A stretch of DNA of 64,000 nt from Marinomonas polaris DSM 16579 (GTDB taxonomy: Bacteria > Pseudomonadota > Gammaproteobacteria > Pseudomonadales > Marinomonadaceae): contig NZ_FQVF01000010.1 in assembly GCF_900129155.1 (NCBI RefSeq), positions 62,001 to 126,000 of the forward strand, read 5' to 3'. The notes beneath the pieces are model-generated. The model saw only the letters and a program-made list of their open reading frames with translations, did not search any database and was not told the DNA's origin. The position numbers and the translations under genes are program-made. This document shows, in pieces, positions 1-7,981 of this stretch (within the stretch, counting starts at the first letter, position 1; the number at the start of each line of letters is the position of its first letter).

Positions 1-546
1 CGCGATACCGGTCAGCGGAAGAAGGTATTGAGTGGCTGTTTTTTGATAATAAAGTGTCTCTTTAAATTGAGGTGGGTAAAGTTCTAACGCAATTTGACCG
101 GCTTCTCCATGCCATAGTGGCCATGTCTTAATGTGACTTCTTCCTGAGATTGATTCCACTGTGCCAGAAGATACTTTTTTAAACGAGTTGTTTAATTCAG
201 CTTGGCCAGTGTTCTTTAGTCGTATTAAGCACAGTTCTACCGCTGGTGTTAGCAAGGTGATGCTGTTAATCGTCTGTGCTGTTAACCAAATTCCCTGATG
301 CTGCTTTAAGGCTGTTTCTTGTTCACTGTTTTGTTGGGTGCATTGTTGTAAGTATAATTCCCCTCTAATGATAAAGAGAAAGGTATCTGCTTGATGGTGA
401 TAGAAGCGGCTAGGAATGTCTGTCTGAAACAGGTATTCATGTGCAATAAAAAGGTCATCTTGTTGATGGATGATAAAGTGTTTGCTTGACTCCCCAAGGC
501 TGTAGTTCATCGGGTCAAGTGTGTTTTGTTCAGTTATGTTCACCAT
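1..546 (-). CDS. Cupin-like protein, 5' part (runs off the left edge)
   Basis: An open frame of 182 codons runs from an ATG at 546 to the window edge without a stop, so the C-terminus is missing. Around residues 48-66 a His-His followed by a run of beta-prone hydrophobic residues and an Arg-Gly-Glu (HHQADTFLFIIRGELYL) looks like a cupin barrel motif. A second half with a similar pattern (tryptophan-rich, ends in YLLPLTG) follows. No signal peptide is visible. Substrate and role cannot be told; it could be a stand-alone cupin or the sensing domain of a longer protein. It is divergent from parC, with a 181-bp gap between the two starts. Confidence 0.6.
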   Translation of the reverse strand, partial: MVNITEQNTLDPMNYSLGESSKHFIIHQQDDLFIAHEYLFQTDIPSRFYHHQADTFLFIIRGELYLQQCTQQNSEQETALKQHQGIWLTAQTINSITLLTPAVELCLIRLKNTGQAELNNSFKKVSSGTVESISGRSHIKTWPLWHGEAGQIALELYPPQFKETLYYQKTATQYLLPLTGIA

Positions 547-727
547 CAAGTACCTTTTTAATTATCGAATGTATTGAAACACGAGAATAGCGACCTTTCC
601 ATGATAATCTTACGGTGAGTGTTGCAGTGAGTTGGGATGTTTCTTTATAGTTGAGCCCATATTAGTTTATGAAATCCGCATGCGCCGATAATTTGCCCAT
701 GCAAACGATTATAGAAGGAAAGTTTCC

Positions 728-3025
728 TTGAGTGAGTTGTCAAATTTCGAGTCGAATGAAACCCTTTCATTAAAAGACTACACAGAAAAAGCGTACTTGA
801 ATTACTCCATGTACGTTATTTTAGATCGAGCCTTGCCGCATATTGGTGACGGTTTAAAACCAGTTCAACGCCGTATAATTTACGCGATGAGCGAATTAGG
901 GCTGAAAGCCAGCGCGAAATACAAAAAATCCGCCCGTACCGTAGGGGATGTGCTAGGTAAATTCCATCCTCATGGTGATAGTGCTTGTTATGAAGCAATG
1001 GTGTTGATGGCTCAGCCTTTCTCATACCGTTATCCGCTTGTCGATGGTCAAGGTAACTGGGGTGCGCCAGATGATCCAAAATCATTTGCTGCCATGCGTT
1101 ATACCGAGTCTCGTTTGTCAAAATACGCGGATGTACTGCTGAGAGAAGTAAGTCAAGGTACTGTGGATTGGACACCTAATTTTGACGGTACCTTACAAGA
1201 GCCATCGGTTTTGCCATCGCGATTGCCTAACTTATTGCTTAATGGCACGACAGGTATTGCTGTTGGTATGGCGACGGATATTCCGCCGCATAACTTGCGT
1301 GAAATTGGCAGTGCTTGTATTCACCTGCTTAATAATCCAAACGCTGAATTAGATGACTTACTCAATTTTATCCAAGGTCCTGATTTTCCAACTGGTGGCG
1401 AAATCATTACGCCAAAAAGTGACATAGTTAGACTTTATGAAACTGGCAAAGGGCAGATTAAAGCTCGAGCTCGTTTTACGATTGAAGAAGGCGAGATTGT
1501 TGTTAATGAGTTACCTCATCAAGTATCTGGTAGCAAAATTTTAGAGCAAATTGCGGCGCAAATGCAGGCGAAAAAACTACCAATGGTTGTGGATTTGCGT
1601 GATGAATCAGATCATGAAAACCCAACTCGACTGGTAATTGTGCCTAAATCAAATCGTGTTGATATTGATTCGGTTATGACGCATCTTTTTGCGACCACCG
1701 ATCTTGAAAAGTCTTATCGCGTCAATATGAACGTGATTGGCCTAGACGGTTTGCCTCAAGTTAAGCCATTAAAGAACTTCTTATCTGAGTGGTTACGCTT
1801 TCGTATTGATGTAGTTCGTCGTCGTTTGCAATTCCGTCTTGATAAAGTTAATAACCGTTTACATATTTTAGAAGGTTTGTTAATTGCCTACTTAAATATC
1901 GATGAAGTTATCGACATCATACGTACGGAAGAAAAACCAAAAGTTGAGTTGATGGCTCGCTTTGGTTTGAGCGATATGCAAGCTGAATCTATTCTAGAGT
2001 TGAAATTGCGTCACCTTGCTAAACTTGAAGAAATGCGTATTAAAGGTGAGCAAGACGAGCTAGAGAAAGAGCGTAAGCAGTTAGAAGGTCTGCTGTCTTC
2101 GGATCGTAAGCTGAAAAAACTAATTACTGAAGAAATTCAAGAAGCTATTGACGACTTTGGTGATGATCGCCGAACGCCTATTGTTGCTCGTAAAGAAGCG
2201 CAGGCTTTTAGTGAAGAAGACTTATTGTCGAATGATCCAATTACGGTAGTTATCTCTAAACAAGGTTGGATTCGTGCCGCAAAAGGCCATGACATTGATG
2301 TGAATGGGTTGAGCTACAAGTCTGGCGATGAGTTCTTAGTGAGTACTAAAGGTCGTTCTAACCAAACACTTGTATTGCTTGCTTCTAATGGACGAACCTA
2401 TTCTATCAAGGCACACACTTTACCTTCTGCTCGTGGCCAAGGCGAGCCTATTACAGGTCGTATTTCACTAGAAAAAGACGCAACTATTGTATCTGCGGTA
2501 CTGGATAATGAAGAGGCGCATTACTTGATTGCAAGTGATGCAGGCTATGGCTTTGTTGCCCAGCTAAAAGAGCTGTATGCAAAAAATAAAGCAGGCAAAG
2601 CGACCTTGTCGTTACCGAAAGGTGCTCAAGTAATGGCGCCGGTTCATGTGCAAGATCCAGCGTCTGGACGTGTTGTTGCTATCTCTAATGAAGGCCGTAT
2701 GTTGGCGTTTGATGTCGCTTCGTTACCGCAAATGGCGAAAGGTAAGGGCAACAAGATGCTAAGTATTCCAAGTGCTCGTGCTGCAGACAGGGAAGAGTTA
2801 GTCATAGCACTAGCTTGTGTTCAACCAAATGATCTGTTGACGGCCTATGCTGGCAAGCGTTTTATCTCCTTTACTGAAAAGGATCTAGAAGAATATCTTG
2901 GCGAGCGTGGCCGAAGAGGCTTGAAACTGCCTAGGGGACTTCAGCGTATCGACAGTCTTGAAGTGAAAGTAGGTGAGGGTAAGGTAATCAAAGGCGACGA
3001 GTCGTCAAGCAAAGAGTTGTTTTAA
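728..3025 (+). CDS. parC: DNA topoisomerase IV subunit A
   Basis: ParC is the breakage-reunion subunit of topoisomerase IV, which decatenates daughter chromosomes together with ParE (not in this window). The 765-residue protein has the usual ParC length and closely follows the enterobacterial sequence through the N-terminal domain. The catalytic tyrosine is Tyr125 in AAMRYTESR. The residues equivalent to E. coli Ser80 and Glu84 are present as Ser85 and Glu89 (GDSACYEA), so the quinolone-target region is wild type. The C-terminal half holds the degenerate beta-pinwheel repeats. The start is TTG at 728, placed 6-10 bp after an AGAAGGAAA ribosome-binding site; no ATG fits. A strong hairpin terminator follows the gene. 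Confidence 0.97.
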   Translation: MSELSNFESNETLSLKDYTEKAYLNYSMYVILDRALPHIGDGLKPVQRRIIYAMSELGLKASAKYKKSARTVGDVLGKFHPHGDSACYEAMVLMAQPFSYRYPLVDGQGNWGAPDDPKSFAAMRYTESRLSKYADVLLREVSQGTVDWTPNFDGTLQEPSVLPSRLPNLLLNGTTGIAVGMATDIPPHNLREIGSACIHLLNNPNAELDDLLNFIQGPDFPTGGEIITPKSDIVRLYETGKGQIKARARFTIEEGEIVVNELPHQVSGSKILEQIAAQMQAKKLPMVVDLRDESDHENPTRLVIVPKSNRVDIDSVMTHLFATTDLEKSYRVNMNVIGLDGLPQVKPLKNFLSEWLRFRIDVVRRRLQFRLDKVNNRLHILEGLLIAYLNIDEVIDIIRTEEKPKVELMARFGLSDMQAESILELKLRHLAKLEEMRIKGEQDELEKERKQLEGLLSSDRKLKKLITEEIQEAIDDFGDDRRTPIVARKEAQAFSEEDLLSNDPITVVISKQGWIRAAKGHDIDVNGLSYKSGDEFLVSTKGRSNQTLVLLASNGRTYSIKAHTLPSARGQGEPITGRISLEKDATIVSAVLDNEEAHYLIASDAGYGFVAQLKELYAKNKAGKATLSLPKGAQVMAPVHVQDPASGRVVAISNEGRMLAFDVASLPQMAKGKGNKMLSIPSARAADREELVIALACVQPNDLLTAYAGKRFISFTEKDLEEYLGERGRRGLKLPRGLQRIDSLEVKVGEGKVIKGDESSSKELF

Positions 3026-3039
3026 AAAATTAGCAAATT

Positions 3040-3080
3040 AACACTGAAGTCTAGAATTATGTTCTAGACTTCAGTGTTTT
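3040..3080 (+). terminator. Intrinsic terminator after parC
   Basis: Perfect 17-bp inverted repeat (AACACTGAAGTCTAGAA at 3040-3056 and its complement at 3062-3078) with a 5-nt loop, followed by a short T-rich stretch. It separates parC from the bacterioferritin genes. Confidence 0.8.
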
Positions 3081-3148
3081 ATTAATCAAGTTTTCCGTAC
3101 TACATTCGTCATGTGAAATGGACTTACTTGAAATAAGAGGAGAAGAAT

Positions 3149-3622
3149 ATGAAAGGCAGTAAAAAAGTAATTGATAGTCTGAACTCGCTGTTAGCGAATG
3201 AATTAGCGGCAATTGATCAGTATTTCATTCACTCGCGTATGTATGAAGATTGGGGTTTGAGCAAGTTGTATGATCGCCTTAATCATGAAATGGAAGAAGA
3301 AACTCAGCACTCTGATTGGCTTATCAAGCGCATTTTGTTTTTGGAAGGTGTGCCGTGCATGACTAAGCGTCGCGATTTGCTAATTGGCTCTGATGTTCAT
3401 TCTATGATGAGTAATGATTTGACACTTGAACTAGAAGTCGTGAGTTGTGTTCGTGAAGCGATTGCTGTGTGCGAAGCCGAAGGCGATTATCAAACACGTG
3501 AGACACTTGAAAAGTTACTGTTTGATACTGAAGAAGACCATGTTTATTGGTTGGAAAAACAACTTGGCCTAATGGATAAAATTGGCATGCAGAACTATTA
3601 CCAGTCACAGATGGGTAACTAA
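3149..3622 (+). CDS. bfr: Bacterioferritin, ferroxidase-type subunit without haem Met
   Basis: A 157-residue four-helix ferritin-like protein that assembles into the 24-mer iron store of the cytosol. By alignment with E. coli Bfr the di-iron ligands are all present: Glu18, Glu51, His54, Glu94 and an E-x-x-H pair at Glu128/His131, shifted one residue by a small insertion. The haem-binding Met52 is Thr here (EETQH), so this subunit should oxidise iron but not supply the haem ligand. A clear AGGAG lies upstream of the ATG. The second bacterioferritin gene starts 11 bp downstream and has the opposite pattern, so the two probably form one mixed shell. Confidence 0.93.
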   Translation: MKGSKKVIDSLNSLLANELAAIDQYFIHSRMYEDWGLSKLYDRLNHEMEEETQHSDWLIKRILFLEGVPCMTKRRDLLIGSDVHSMMSNDLTLELEVVSCVREAIAVCEAEGDYQTRETLEKLLFDTEEDHVYWLEKQLGLMDKIGMQNYYQSQMGN

Positions 3623-3633
3623 GGAGAGATTTT

Positions 3634-4098
3634 ATGAAAGGGGATCGTGACGTAGTTGCCAACCTAAATAAGGTATTAGCGAATGAATTGGTGGGTATTA
3701 ACCAATATTTTCTTCATGCTCGTATGTTTAAAGACTTCGGTTTTAGTACGCTTGATAAAGCAGACTATAAAACTTCCATTCAAAAAATGAAAAATGCTGA
3801 TCGTTTGATTGAGCGAGTTTTGTTTTTAGAAGGTTTGCCTAATCTGCAAGATCTTGGACGTCTGCGTATTGGGGAAAATAGTGAAGAGATGATTTCGGCT
3901 AACTTAGAGTTCGAATTAGATACTTTGCCAGCTCTTAAAGCAGCTATCAATTTATGCGAACAGAAAAAAGACTTTATGAGTCGTGATACGCTGGAAAAAA
4001 TATTAGAAGAGCAAGAAGAGCAAATTGACTGGCTTGAAACTCAGCAGCATTTAATTGCCAGTTCTGGAATCGAAAATTATCTTCAGTCACAAATGTAA
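3634..4098 (+). CDS. bfr: Bacterioferritin, haem-type subunit without ferroxidase ligands
   Basis: A 154-residue paralogue of the preceding gene, with the start and overall sequence closer to E. coli Bfr. Met52, the axial haem ligand, is kept (KMKNAD), but the ferroxidase residues Glu51 and His54 are Lys and Asn, and the later E-x-x-H is E-x-x-Q (EEQEEQ). The subunit can therefore bind haem at the dimer interface but should not oxidise iron. Haem-type/ferroxidase-type subunit pairs are known in other proteobacteria. It follows the first bfr by 11 bp with AAGGAGAG upstream, so the pair is co-transcribed. The gene converges on bfd, whose product releases stored iron. Confidence 0.92.
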   Translation: MKGDRDVVANLNKVLANELVGINQYFLHARMFKDFGFSTLDKADYKTSIQKMKNADRLIERVLFLEGLPNLQDLGRLRIGENSEEMISANLEFELDTLPALKAAINLCEQKKDFMSRDTLEKILEEQEEQIDWLETQQHLIASSGIENYLQSQM

Positions 4099-4132
4099 TA
4101 AATCAGTTATTACCACGGTGTAATAACTGATC

Positions 4133-4327
4133 TTAAGCGACCTGAACTTGAGTTTCTGCTATTTTGAGAAGCTCATTGTTCAGTAATTTTTTCGCGCACT
4201 GACAGCACTTTCCACACTGGCTACCAATGCTGTGCTCTTTGTATAGCTCACGCATGGTTGTCGCCCCTTCTTGAATGGACGCTTTGATTTCTCTGTCTGA
4301 TACGCGGTTACAAATACAAACGTACAT
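4133..4327 (-). CDS. bfd: Bacterioferritin-associated ferredoxin
   Basis: A 64-residue [2Fe-2S] protein of the BFD family. The four cluster cysteines are Cys4, Cys6, Cys38 and Cys41, giving the family spacing C-x-C-x31-C-x2-C; two further cysteines (Cys42 and Cys44) follow. Bfd docks on bacterioferritin and passes electrons to its haem to release Fe(II). The gene converges on the bfr pair with 34 bp between the stops. The region just upstream of its ATG carries two Fur-box-like sequences, in keeping with induction under iron starvation. Confidence 0.93.
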   Translation of the reverse strand: MYVCICNRVSDREIKASIQEGATTMRELYKEHSIGSQCGKCCQCAKKLLNNELLKIAETQVQVA

Positions 4328-4330
4328 AAA

Positions 4331-4349
4331 TGAAAATCACTCTCACTAA
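4331..4349 (-). promoter_or_regulatory. Candidate Fur box next to the bfd start
   Basis: Read on the minus strand the site is TTAGTGAGAGTGATTTTCA. It is close to the classical iron-box pattern of repeated ATAAT-type hexamers (compare TGAGAATGATTTTCA). It ends 4 bp before the bfd ATG, so a bound repressor would also cover the ribosome-binding region. Confidence 0.5.
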
Positions 4350-4375
4350 TATTCTAATCATGCGATTGTATTTTT

Positions 4376-4393
4376 AATGTTAATGATTATCAA
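4376..4393 (-). promoter_or_regulatory. Candidate Fur box upstream of bfd
   Basis: Read on the minus strand this is ATTGATAATCATTAACAT. The core TGATAATCATTA matches the Fur 7-1-7 consensus (TGATAATGATTATCA-like) at most positions. It lies about 50-65 bp upstream of the bfd start, a position suited to a promoter overlap. Confidence 0.6.
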
Positions 4394-4514
4394 TAGATAA
4401 GAATTTATCTGTTTGCATGGTTTGATAGTTTTTTTTTAGAGTTTTGTCGAAGAGTTAACGATAAGACCAAATGACAGCTTTAGCCTTATCGTCAGTAGGA
4501 TGTAGTTATATGGA

Positions 4515-5156
4515 TTACAACTCTTTTTCTGCAATATCGGTAAGCACTTTTAAGAAGGATTCTGGAGTGTGAGCGCCTTGAACCATATATTTGTCGTTGA
4601 TGACATATGTCGGCACTGAATTAATTTCTATACCACGTAAATGCTGTAGTTTTTTTTCAGTCAGTGCTTTAGCTTCTGTGCTCAATGCGTATTCAATATC
4701 GGATTTTTGCATACCGATACTTACTGCTACTTCTTCTAAGATACTCTTCGATCCTATGTCTTTTCCGTCCGTGAAATAGGCATGAAATGCTGCCAAAACA
4801 AACGGTGTTGCTAATCCTGACTTAGTGGCAGCAAGCACAAATTGGTGAGCAAGTTTAGTATTGGGGATGCGATCTTTTTCTGAGAAATTGAATTGAATAC
4901 TTGCTTCAATCCCCACTTGTTGAATAGCGTGAGTGGCTTCATTGAGTTTTTCTTGACTGCCAAACCGCTCGCCGAGGTAAGTTTCTCGGTCGGCGCCTTC
5001 TAATGGCATATCAGGATGTAGCTCAAAGGGCTGCCAACGAATGTCGATTTTATAGTCATCGCCTAATTGTTCAATAGCTTGTTTAAGGCGGGAATAACCT
5101 AAATAGCACCAAGGGCAAACTACATCTGAAATAATGTCGATACGAAGATCTGCCAT
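4515..5156 (-). CDS. DsbA-family oxidoreductase (FrnE-like)
   Basis: A 213-residue thioredoxin-fold protein of the FrnE branch of the DsbA family. The redox motif is Cys14-Pro-Trp-Cys17 in DVVCPWCYLG, right after the first strand, and the conserved cis-proline loop is seen as SVPTYVI near residue 180. There is no signal peptide, so it acts in the cytosol, as is usual for FrnE proteins, which serve as thiol-disulfide isomerases or bind polyketide-like substrates. The precise substrate is unknown. It lies 40 bp downstream of the glycosylase gene on the same strand and may share its transcript. Confidence 0.85.
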   Translation of the reverse strand: MADLRIDIISDVVCPWCYLGYSRLKQAIEQLGDDYKIDIRWQPFELHPDMPLEGADRETYLGERFGSQEKLNEATHAIQQVGIEASIQFNFSEKDRIPNTKLAHQFVLAATKSGLATPFVLAAFHAYFTDGKDIGSKSILEEVAVSIGMQKSDIEYALSTEAKALTEKKLQHLRGIEINSVPTYVINDKYMVQGAHTPESFLKVLTDIAEKEL

Positions 5157-5196
5157 GTTTTCTCCTAAAAAATAAGTTACTGAGAGTGTAAAGTGT

Positions 5197-5871
5197 TTAA
5201 TTGACGCTTAAAGCTATGCATTGGCTAATTTCTGTATAAGAGCGACCGCTTTCTTTGTGCCAATGATTAAACGCGCCTTGTGCTGCTTTCCACGCGGATT
5301 GAGTGTCTCTTCCTGTGGTAATTATCTCGTGTTGACGTAAATAGCCTTCGACATCTCTGGTGAGCATAAACGTGTCTTTGCCCATTGCTCTTAATGTATA
5401 GGGGCCGGTGTTGCCACCAAGGCGAGCGCCATGCTTTTTCAAATAGGCCCACAGGCCAATAATGTCGTCATTCGGCCAGTTAGCAACAAAGTTAGAGAAT
5501 GATCCATAGCTAGCCTGACATTCGCTAATCATCAGGGCGTTTTCTCGGATAGTCATCACCTTGCCAAAGTTACGAATGATGCGTACGTCTTTGGCTTTTT
5601 CTTCCCACATTTCGTCATGAATTAACAACATTTTTTCGATATCAAAACCGAAAAAAACCGTTTCAAAACCGGGCCATTTGTTGCGAACTACTTGCCAGTT
5701 AATGCCAGATTGAAAGACTTTCTGAGAGAACGCCGCCAGCCATCTATCGTCACTGTGTTGACTGAGTTTTGATGGGCTTAGTGGTACAGATAGCATGGCT
5801 TCAAGGTGTTTTGCTCCACCATGTCGAAGAGCTGCACGATCGTAAATGGATTGAAAGAGTTCGTATTTCAT
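5197..5871 (-). CDS. DNA-3-methyladenine glycosylase I-like protein
   Basis: A 224-residue protein of the Tag superfamily (base-excision repair of alkylated adenine). The most recognisable stretch is residues 48-75, where the pattern FSQKVFQSGINW ... WPGFETVFFGF matches the helical core of this family; residues 140-160 (GLWAYLKKHG) match its later helices. Canonical E. coli Tag has a zinc site built from Cys4, His17 and a C-terminal His/Cys pair. This protein has no N-terminal cysteine, so it belongs to a divergent subgroup common in Pseudomonas-like genomes. Substrate range is therefore inferred. The MITE sits 49 bp upstream of its start. Confidence 0.8.
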   Translation of the reverse strand: MKYELFQSIYDRAALRHGGAKHLEAMLSVPLSPSKLSQHSDDRWLAAFSQKVFQSGINWQVVRNKWPGFETVFFGFDIEKMLLIHDEMWEEKAKDVRIIRNFGKVMTIRENALMISECQASYGSFSNFVANWPNDDIIGLWAYLKKHGARLGGNTGPYTLRAMGKDTFMLTRDVEGYLRQHEIITTGRDTQSAWKAAQGAFNHWHKESGRSYTEISQCIALSVN

Positions 5872-5920
5872 CCTGGACTCCTATTTTGTGGCGCTCAGTT
5901 TATCATAAGCCTTGCTCTAG

Positions 5921-6182
5921 GGAAGGTGCGAATAAGTCTACTAAGCCTCAGTCTTTCAGAGAAATCGTCAAATAAGGCGCGACTCTGAAGGAATGTAGGT
6001 ACCTTTCAAAGAGTCGCAACGACAAGTGGCGTTTTCTCTGAAAGACCCGCAGGGCATGTCCTAAAAGCCTGTATTCTTTGTTGAGTACCTCGAAAATAGA
6101 ACCATTATTCACATTCGCTACTCGCCTCGAATAACAGGCTTTTATCCACATGCTGAGACAAGAGGACTTGTTCGCACCTTCC
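5921..6182. mobile_element. MITE with IS5-type ends, 262 bp, non-coding
   Basis: The ends are GGAAGGTGCGAATAAGTC (5921-5938) and, inverted, GGAAGGTGCGAACAAGTC (6165-6182), identical at 17 of 18 positions. They match the terminal repeats of IS5 as I know them (GGAAGGTGCGAA...). The element is flanked by CTAG on both sides (5917-5920 and 6183-6186), the 4-bp target duplication typical of the IS5 group. The inside has no plausible gene but is rich in nested inverted repeats, for example GTCTTTCAGAGAAA (5950-5963) with its complement near 6033-6046, and AAAAGCCTGT near 6062 with ACAGGCTTTT near 6134. It sits between the divergent glycosylase and pdxJ genes. Confidence 0.85.
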
Positions 6183-6282
6183 CTAGATAATGGCTGAGCG
6201 GATAACTTGTTTGGTATTTTAGTGATGGACGCTATGTGTTTGTCCTATAATGCCAATAAATGACCCTGTCGAGAGAAGTTGA

Positions 6283-7008
6283 ATGACACACTTAAGCGTT
6301 AATCTGAATAAAATTGGCTTGCTTCGAAATTCTCGTGGAAGAGATTATCCAAATTTGATTGATATGGCGGAGCGTACGCTGGAACTGGGCGCGTTTGGTA
6401 TTACCATTCACCCAAGACCAGATCAGCGTCATGCGACCTATCAAGATGCCTACGATTTGAAGACGCTATTAAAACGTTTTCCAGGTGCTGAATTAAACGT
6501 TGAAGGTTTTCCTGATGCGCAGTTTTTGGACGTTGTTTTAGAAGTAGAACCTGATCAATGTACGCTGGTACCTGATGATCCAAATCAGCTAACATCTGAT
6601 CACGGTTGGAATATCGCTCGTGACCAAGATGCATTGCGTCCAGTCATTGCTAAACTCAAAGCCAAAGGTATACGCGTTGTATTATTCATGGACCCAGAAG
6701 CTGAAAATATGGCGTTAGCTAAAGAGGTTGGTGCTGACCGTGTAGAACTTTACACTGAAGCCTATGCTAATTCGTTTGGAAAAGACGGATTTACTGAGGT
6801 TCTTGAGACTTATCAGCACGCTGCACAAGCCGCATTAGACGCGGGTTTAGAAGTGAACGCTGGACATGATTTGGATCTGAATAATGTTCAAGCTTTGTGT
6901 GAACAAGGTCGAATTATGGAAGTATCGATTGGTCATGCTTTGACGGTTGAAGCTTTGGATCTAGGCTGGAATAACGTTGTAAAAGCCTATCTTGAAAAAT
7001 TGGCTTGA
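6283..7008 (+). CDS. pdxJ: Pyridoxine 5'-phosphate synthase
   Basis: PdxJ condenses 3-amino-2-oxopropyl phosphate with 1-deoxyxylulose 5-phosphate in the DXP-dependent vitamin B6 route. The 241-residue length is normal. The sequence shows the family landmarks: SVNLNKIGLLRNSRG at the N-terminus, ITIHPRPDQRH around residue 40, NVEGFPD near 72, and AGHDLDLNN with EVSIGHAL near the C-terminus, forming the phosphate-binding parts of the TIM barrel. Start ATG at 6283 is preceded by CGAGAG. In many gammaproteobacteria pdxJ ends the rnc-era-recO operon; here it stands apart from those genes, next to the DTW-domain gene. Confidence 0.96.
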   Translation: MTHLSVNLNKIGLLRNSRGRDYPNLIDMAERTLELGAFGITIHPRPDQRHATYQDAYDLKTLLKRFPGAELNVEGFPDAQFLDVVLEVEPDQCTLVPDDPNQLTSDHGWNIARDQDALRPVIAKLKAKGIRVVLFMDPEAENMALAKEVGADRVELYTEAYANSFGKDGFTEVLETYQHAAQAALDAGLEVNAGHDLDLNNVQALCEQGRIMEVSIGHALTVEALDLGWNNVVKAYLEKLA

Positions 7009-7038
7009 GAAATAGGTGACTAAACTAGAGACTCGAGC

Positions 7039-7638
7039 ATGCAAAGCGCAAAAAGAACACGCTGTGATAATTGCCACTTTTTAACAGAACAGTGTGTTTG
7101 TCATTGGATACCTGTGCTTTCTACGCGATTAAAGATCTTGATTTTGCAAGATCCTAAAGAAGCGCAACATGCCAAAAACACTGTGTCATTATTGTCTTTA
7201 GGTTTGTCGTCAGTGGAATGTATTTCGATAGCAAATCACGATGTGCTGGCGAGTGCTTTGAGGCAAAAAGATCCAGCTAAATGGCGTTTGGTATTTCCAT
7301 CGGATTCTGCTGTCGCTATCGAATCGATAGATGCAGACTCGACTGCTGAGGTTGAAGGCTTAATTTTAATTGATGCAACTTGGCGGAAGGCGAAGAAATT
7401 CTATTTCATAGAACCCTTACTATATGCTTTTAAAGCGGTTTGTTTTTCACAGGCGCCAGTTGGGCAGTACAGTATTCGAAAGTCACCAGGTATTGAGTCA
7501 TTATCAACCTTAGAAGCGTGTGCCTATGCAATAGAACAAGTTACTGGCGAAAATATGCAGCCATTAAGAGAGTTTATGGTTGTGGCGCAAGAATGGCAGT
7601 GGCGTAAGCAGCCTTTAAGTCATCGACACCTTGAGTAA
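7039..7638 (+). CDS. DTW-domain tRNA-uridine aminocarboxypropyltransferase
   Basis: A 199-residue protein of the DTW/TapT family, which makes acp3U in tRNA from S-adenosylmethionine. The N-terminal cysteine cluster (Cys9, Cys12, Cys19, Cys21 in CDNC...CVC) is the presumed metal site. The name-giving motif appears as DATW near residue 113, followed by KKFYF and the serine-rich SIRKSPG...LSTLEACAYA. Start ATG at 7039; it follows pdxJ by 30 bp and may be co-transcribed. Which tRNA position it modifies cannot be read from the sequence. Confidence 0.86.
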   Translation: MQSAKRTRCDNCHFLTEQCVCHWIPVLSTRLKILILQDPKEAQHAKNTVSLLSLGLSSVECISIANHDVLASALRQKDPAKWRLVFPSDSAVAIESIDADSTAEVEGLILIDATWRKAKKFYFIEPLLYAFKAVCFSQAPVGQYSIRKSPGIESLSTLEACAYAIEQVTGENMQPLREFMVVAQEWQWRKQPLSHRHLE

Positions 7639-7680
7639 TCGTTAACGAATTATAAGAAGACAAAGAGATTTGAAATTATT

Positions 7681-7974
7681 ATGAATAAACAAACTGAAAT
7701 TGAAGCCGCCGTGTTGCGTCGCCTTTTGAAACACCTTGACGATAATAAGTCCGTGCAAAATATTGATCTGATGAACTTAGCTGGTTTTTGTCGTAACTGT
7801 TTGAGTAAGTGGTATATGGCCGAGGCAGAGCAGCAAGGCGTGAAAGTAGACTACGATGAAGCACGCGAATTTGTCTATGGCGAACCTTATGACACTTGGA
7901 AAGCCAAGTATCAACCAGAAGCCACAGCCGAGCAGTTGGCCGCTTTTAATGCAAAGCCTAAGTCTGACAAGTAA
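7681..7974 (+). CDS. DUF1244 domain protein
   Basis: A 97-residue helical protein. The stretch LRRLLKHLDDNKSVQNIDLM, then AGFCRNCLSKWY around residues 37-48, and the later REFVYGEPYDTWKAKYQ, are the recognisable DUF1244 pattern. The family has no defined function; the paired cysteines (C-R-N-C) are a conserved part of it. It lies directly upstream of lapG with 7 bp between stop and start, so the two are likely co-transcribed, though no functional tie to adhesion is known. Confidence 0.85.
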   Translation: MNKQTEIEAAVLRRLLKHLDDNKSVQNIDLMNLAGFCRNCLSKWYMAEAEQQGVKVDYDEAREFVYGEPYDTWKAKYQPEATAEQLAAFNAKPKSDK

Positions 7975-7981
7975 CTTTGCA

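Noticed and set aside
816..1175. Antisense frames inside parC and similar long frames opposite sdhA, sucA, lpd, purM and nasB.
   Set aside because: They are shadows of strongly coded genes, without their own start signals or recognisable domains.
5921..6182. A gene or remnant transposase within the MITE.
   Set aside because: Short open frames there follow the inverted repeats and show no transposase motif (no DDE segment).
7856..7981. A longer LapG starting inside the DUF1244 gene.
   Set aside because: The added residues overlap another real gene in a different frame and would bury the signal sequence.
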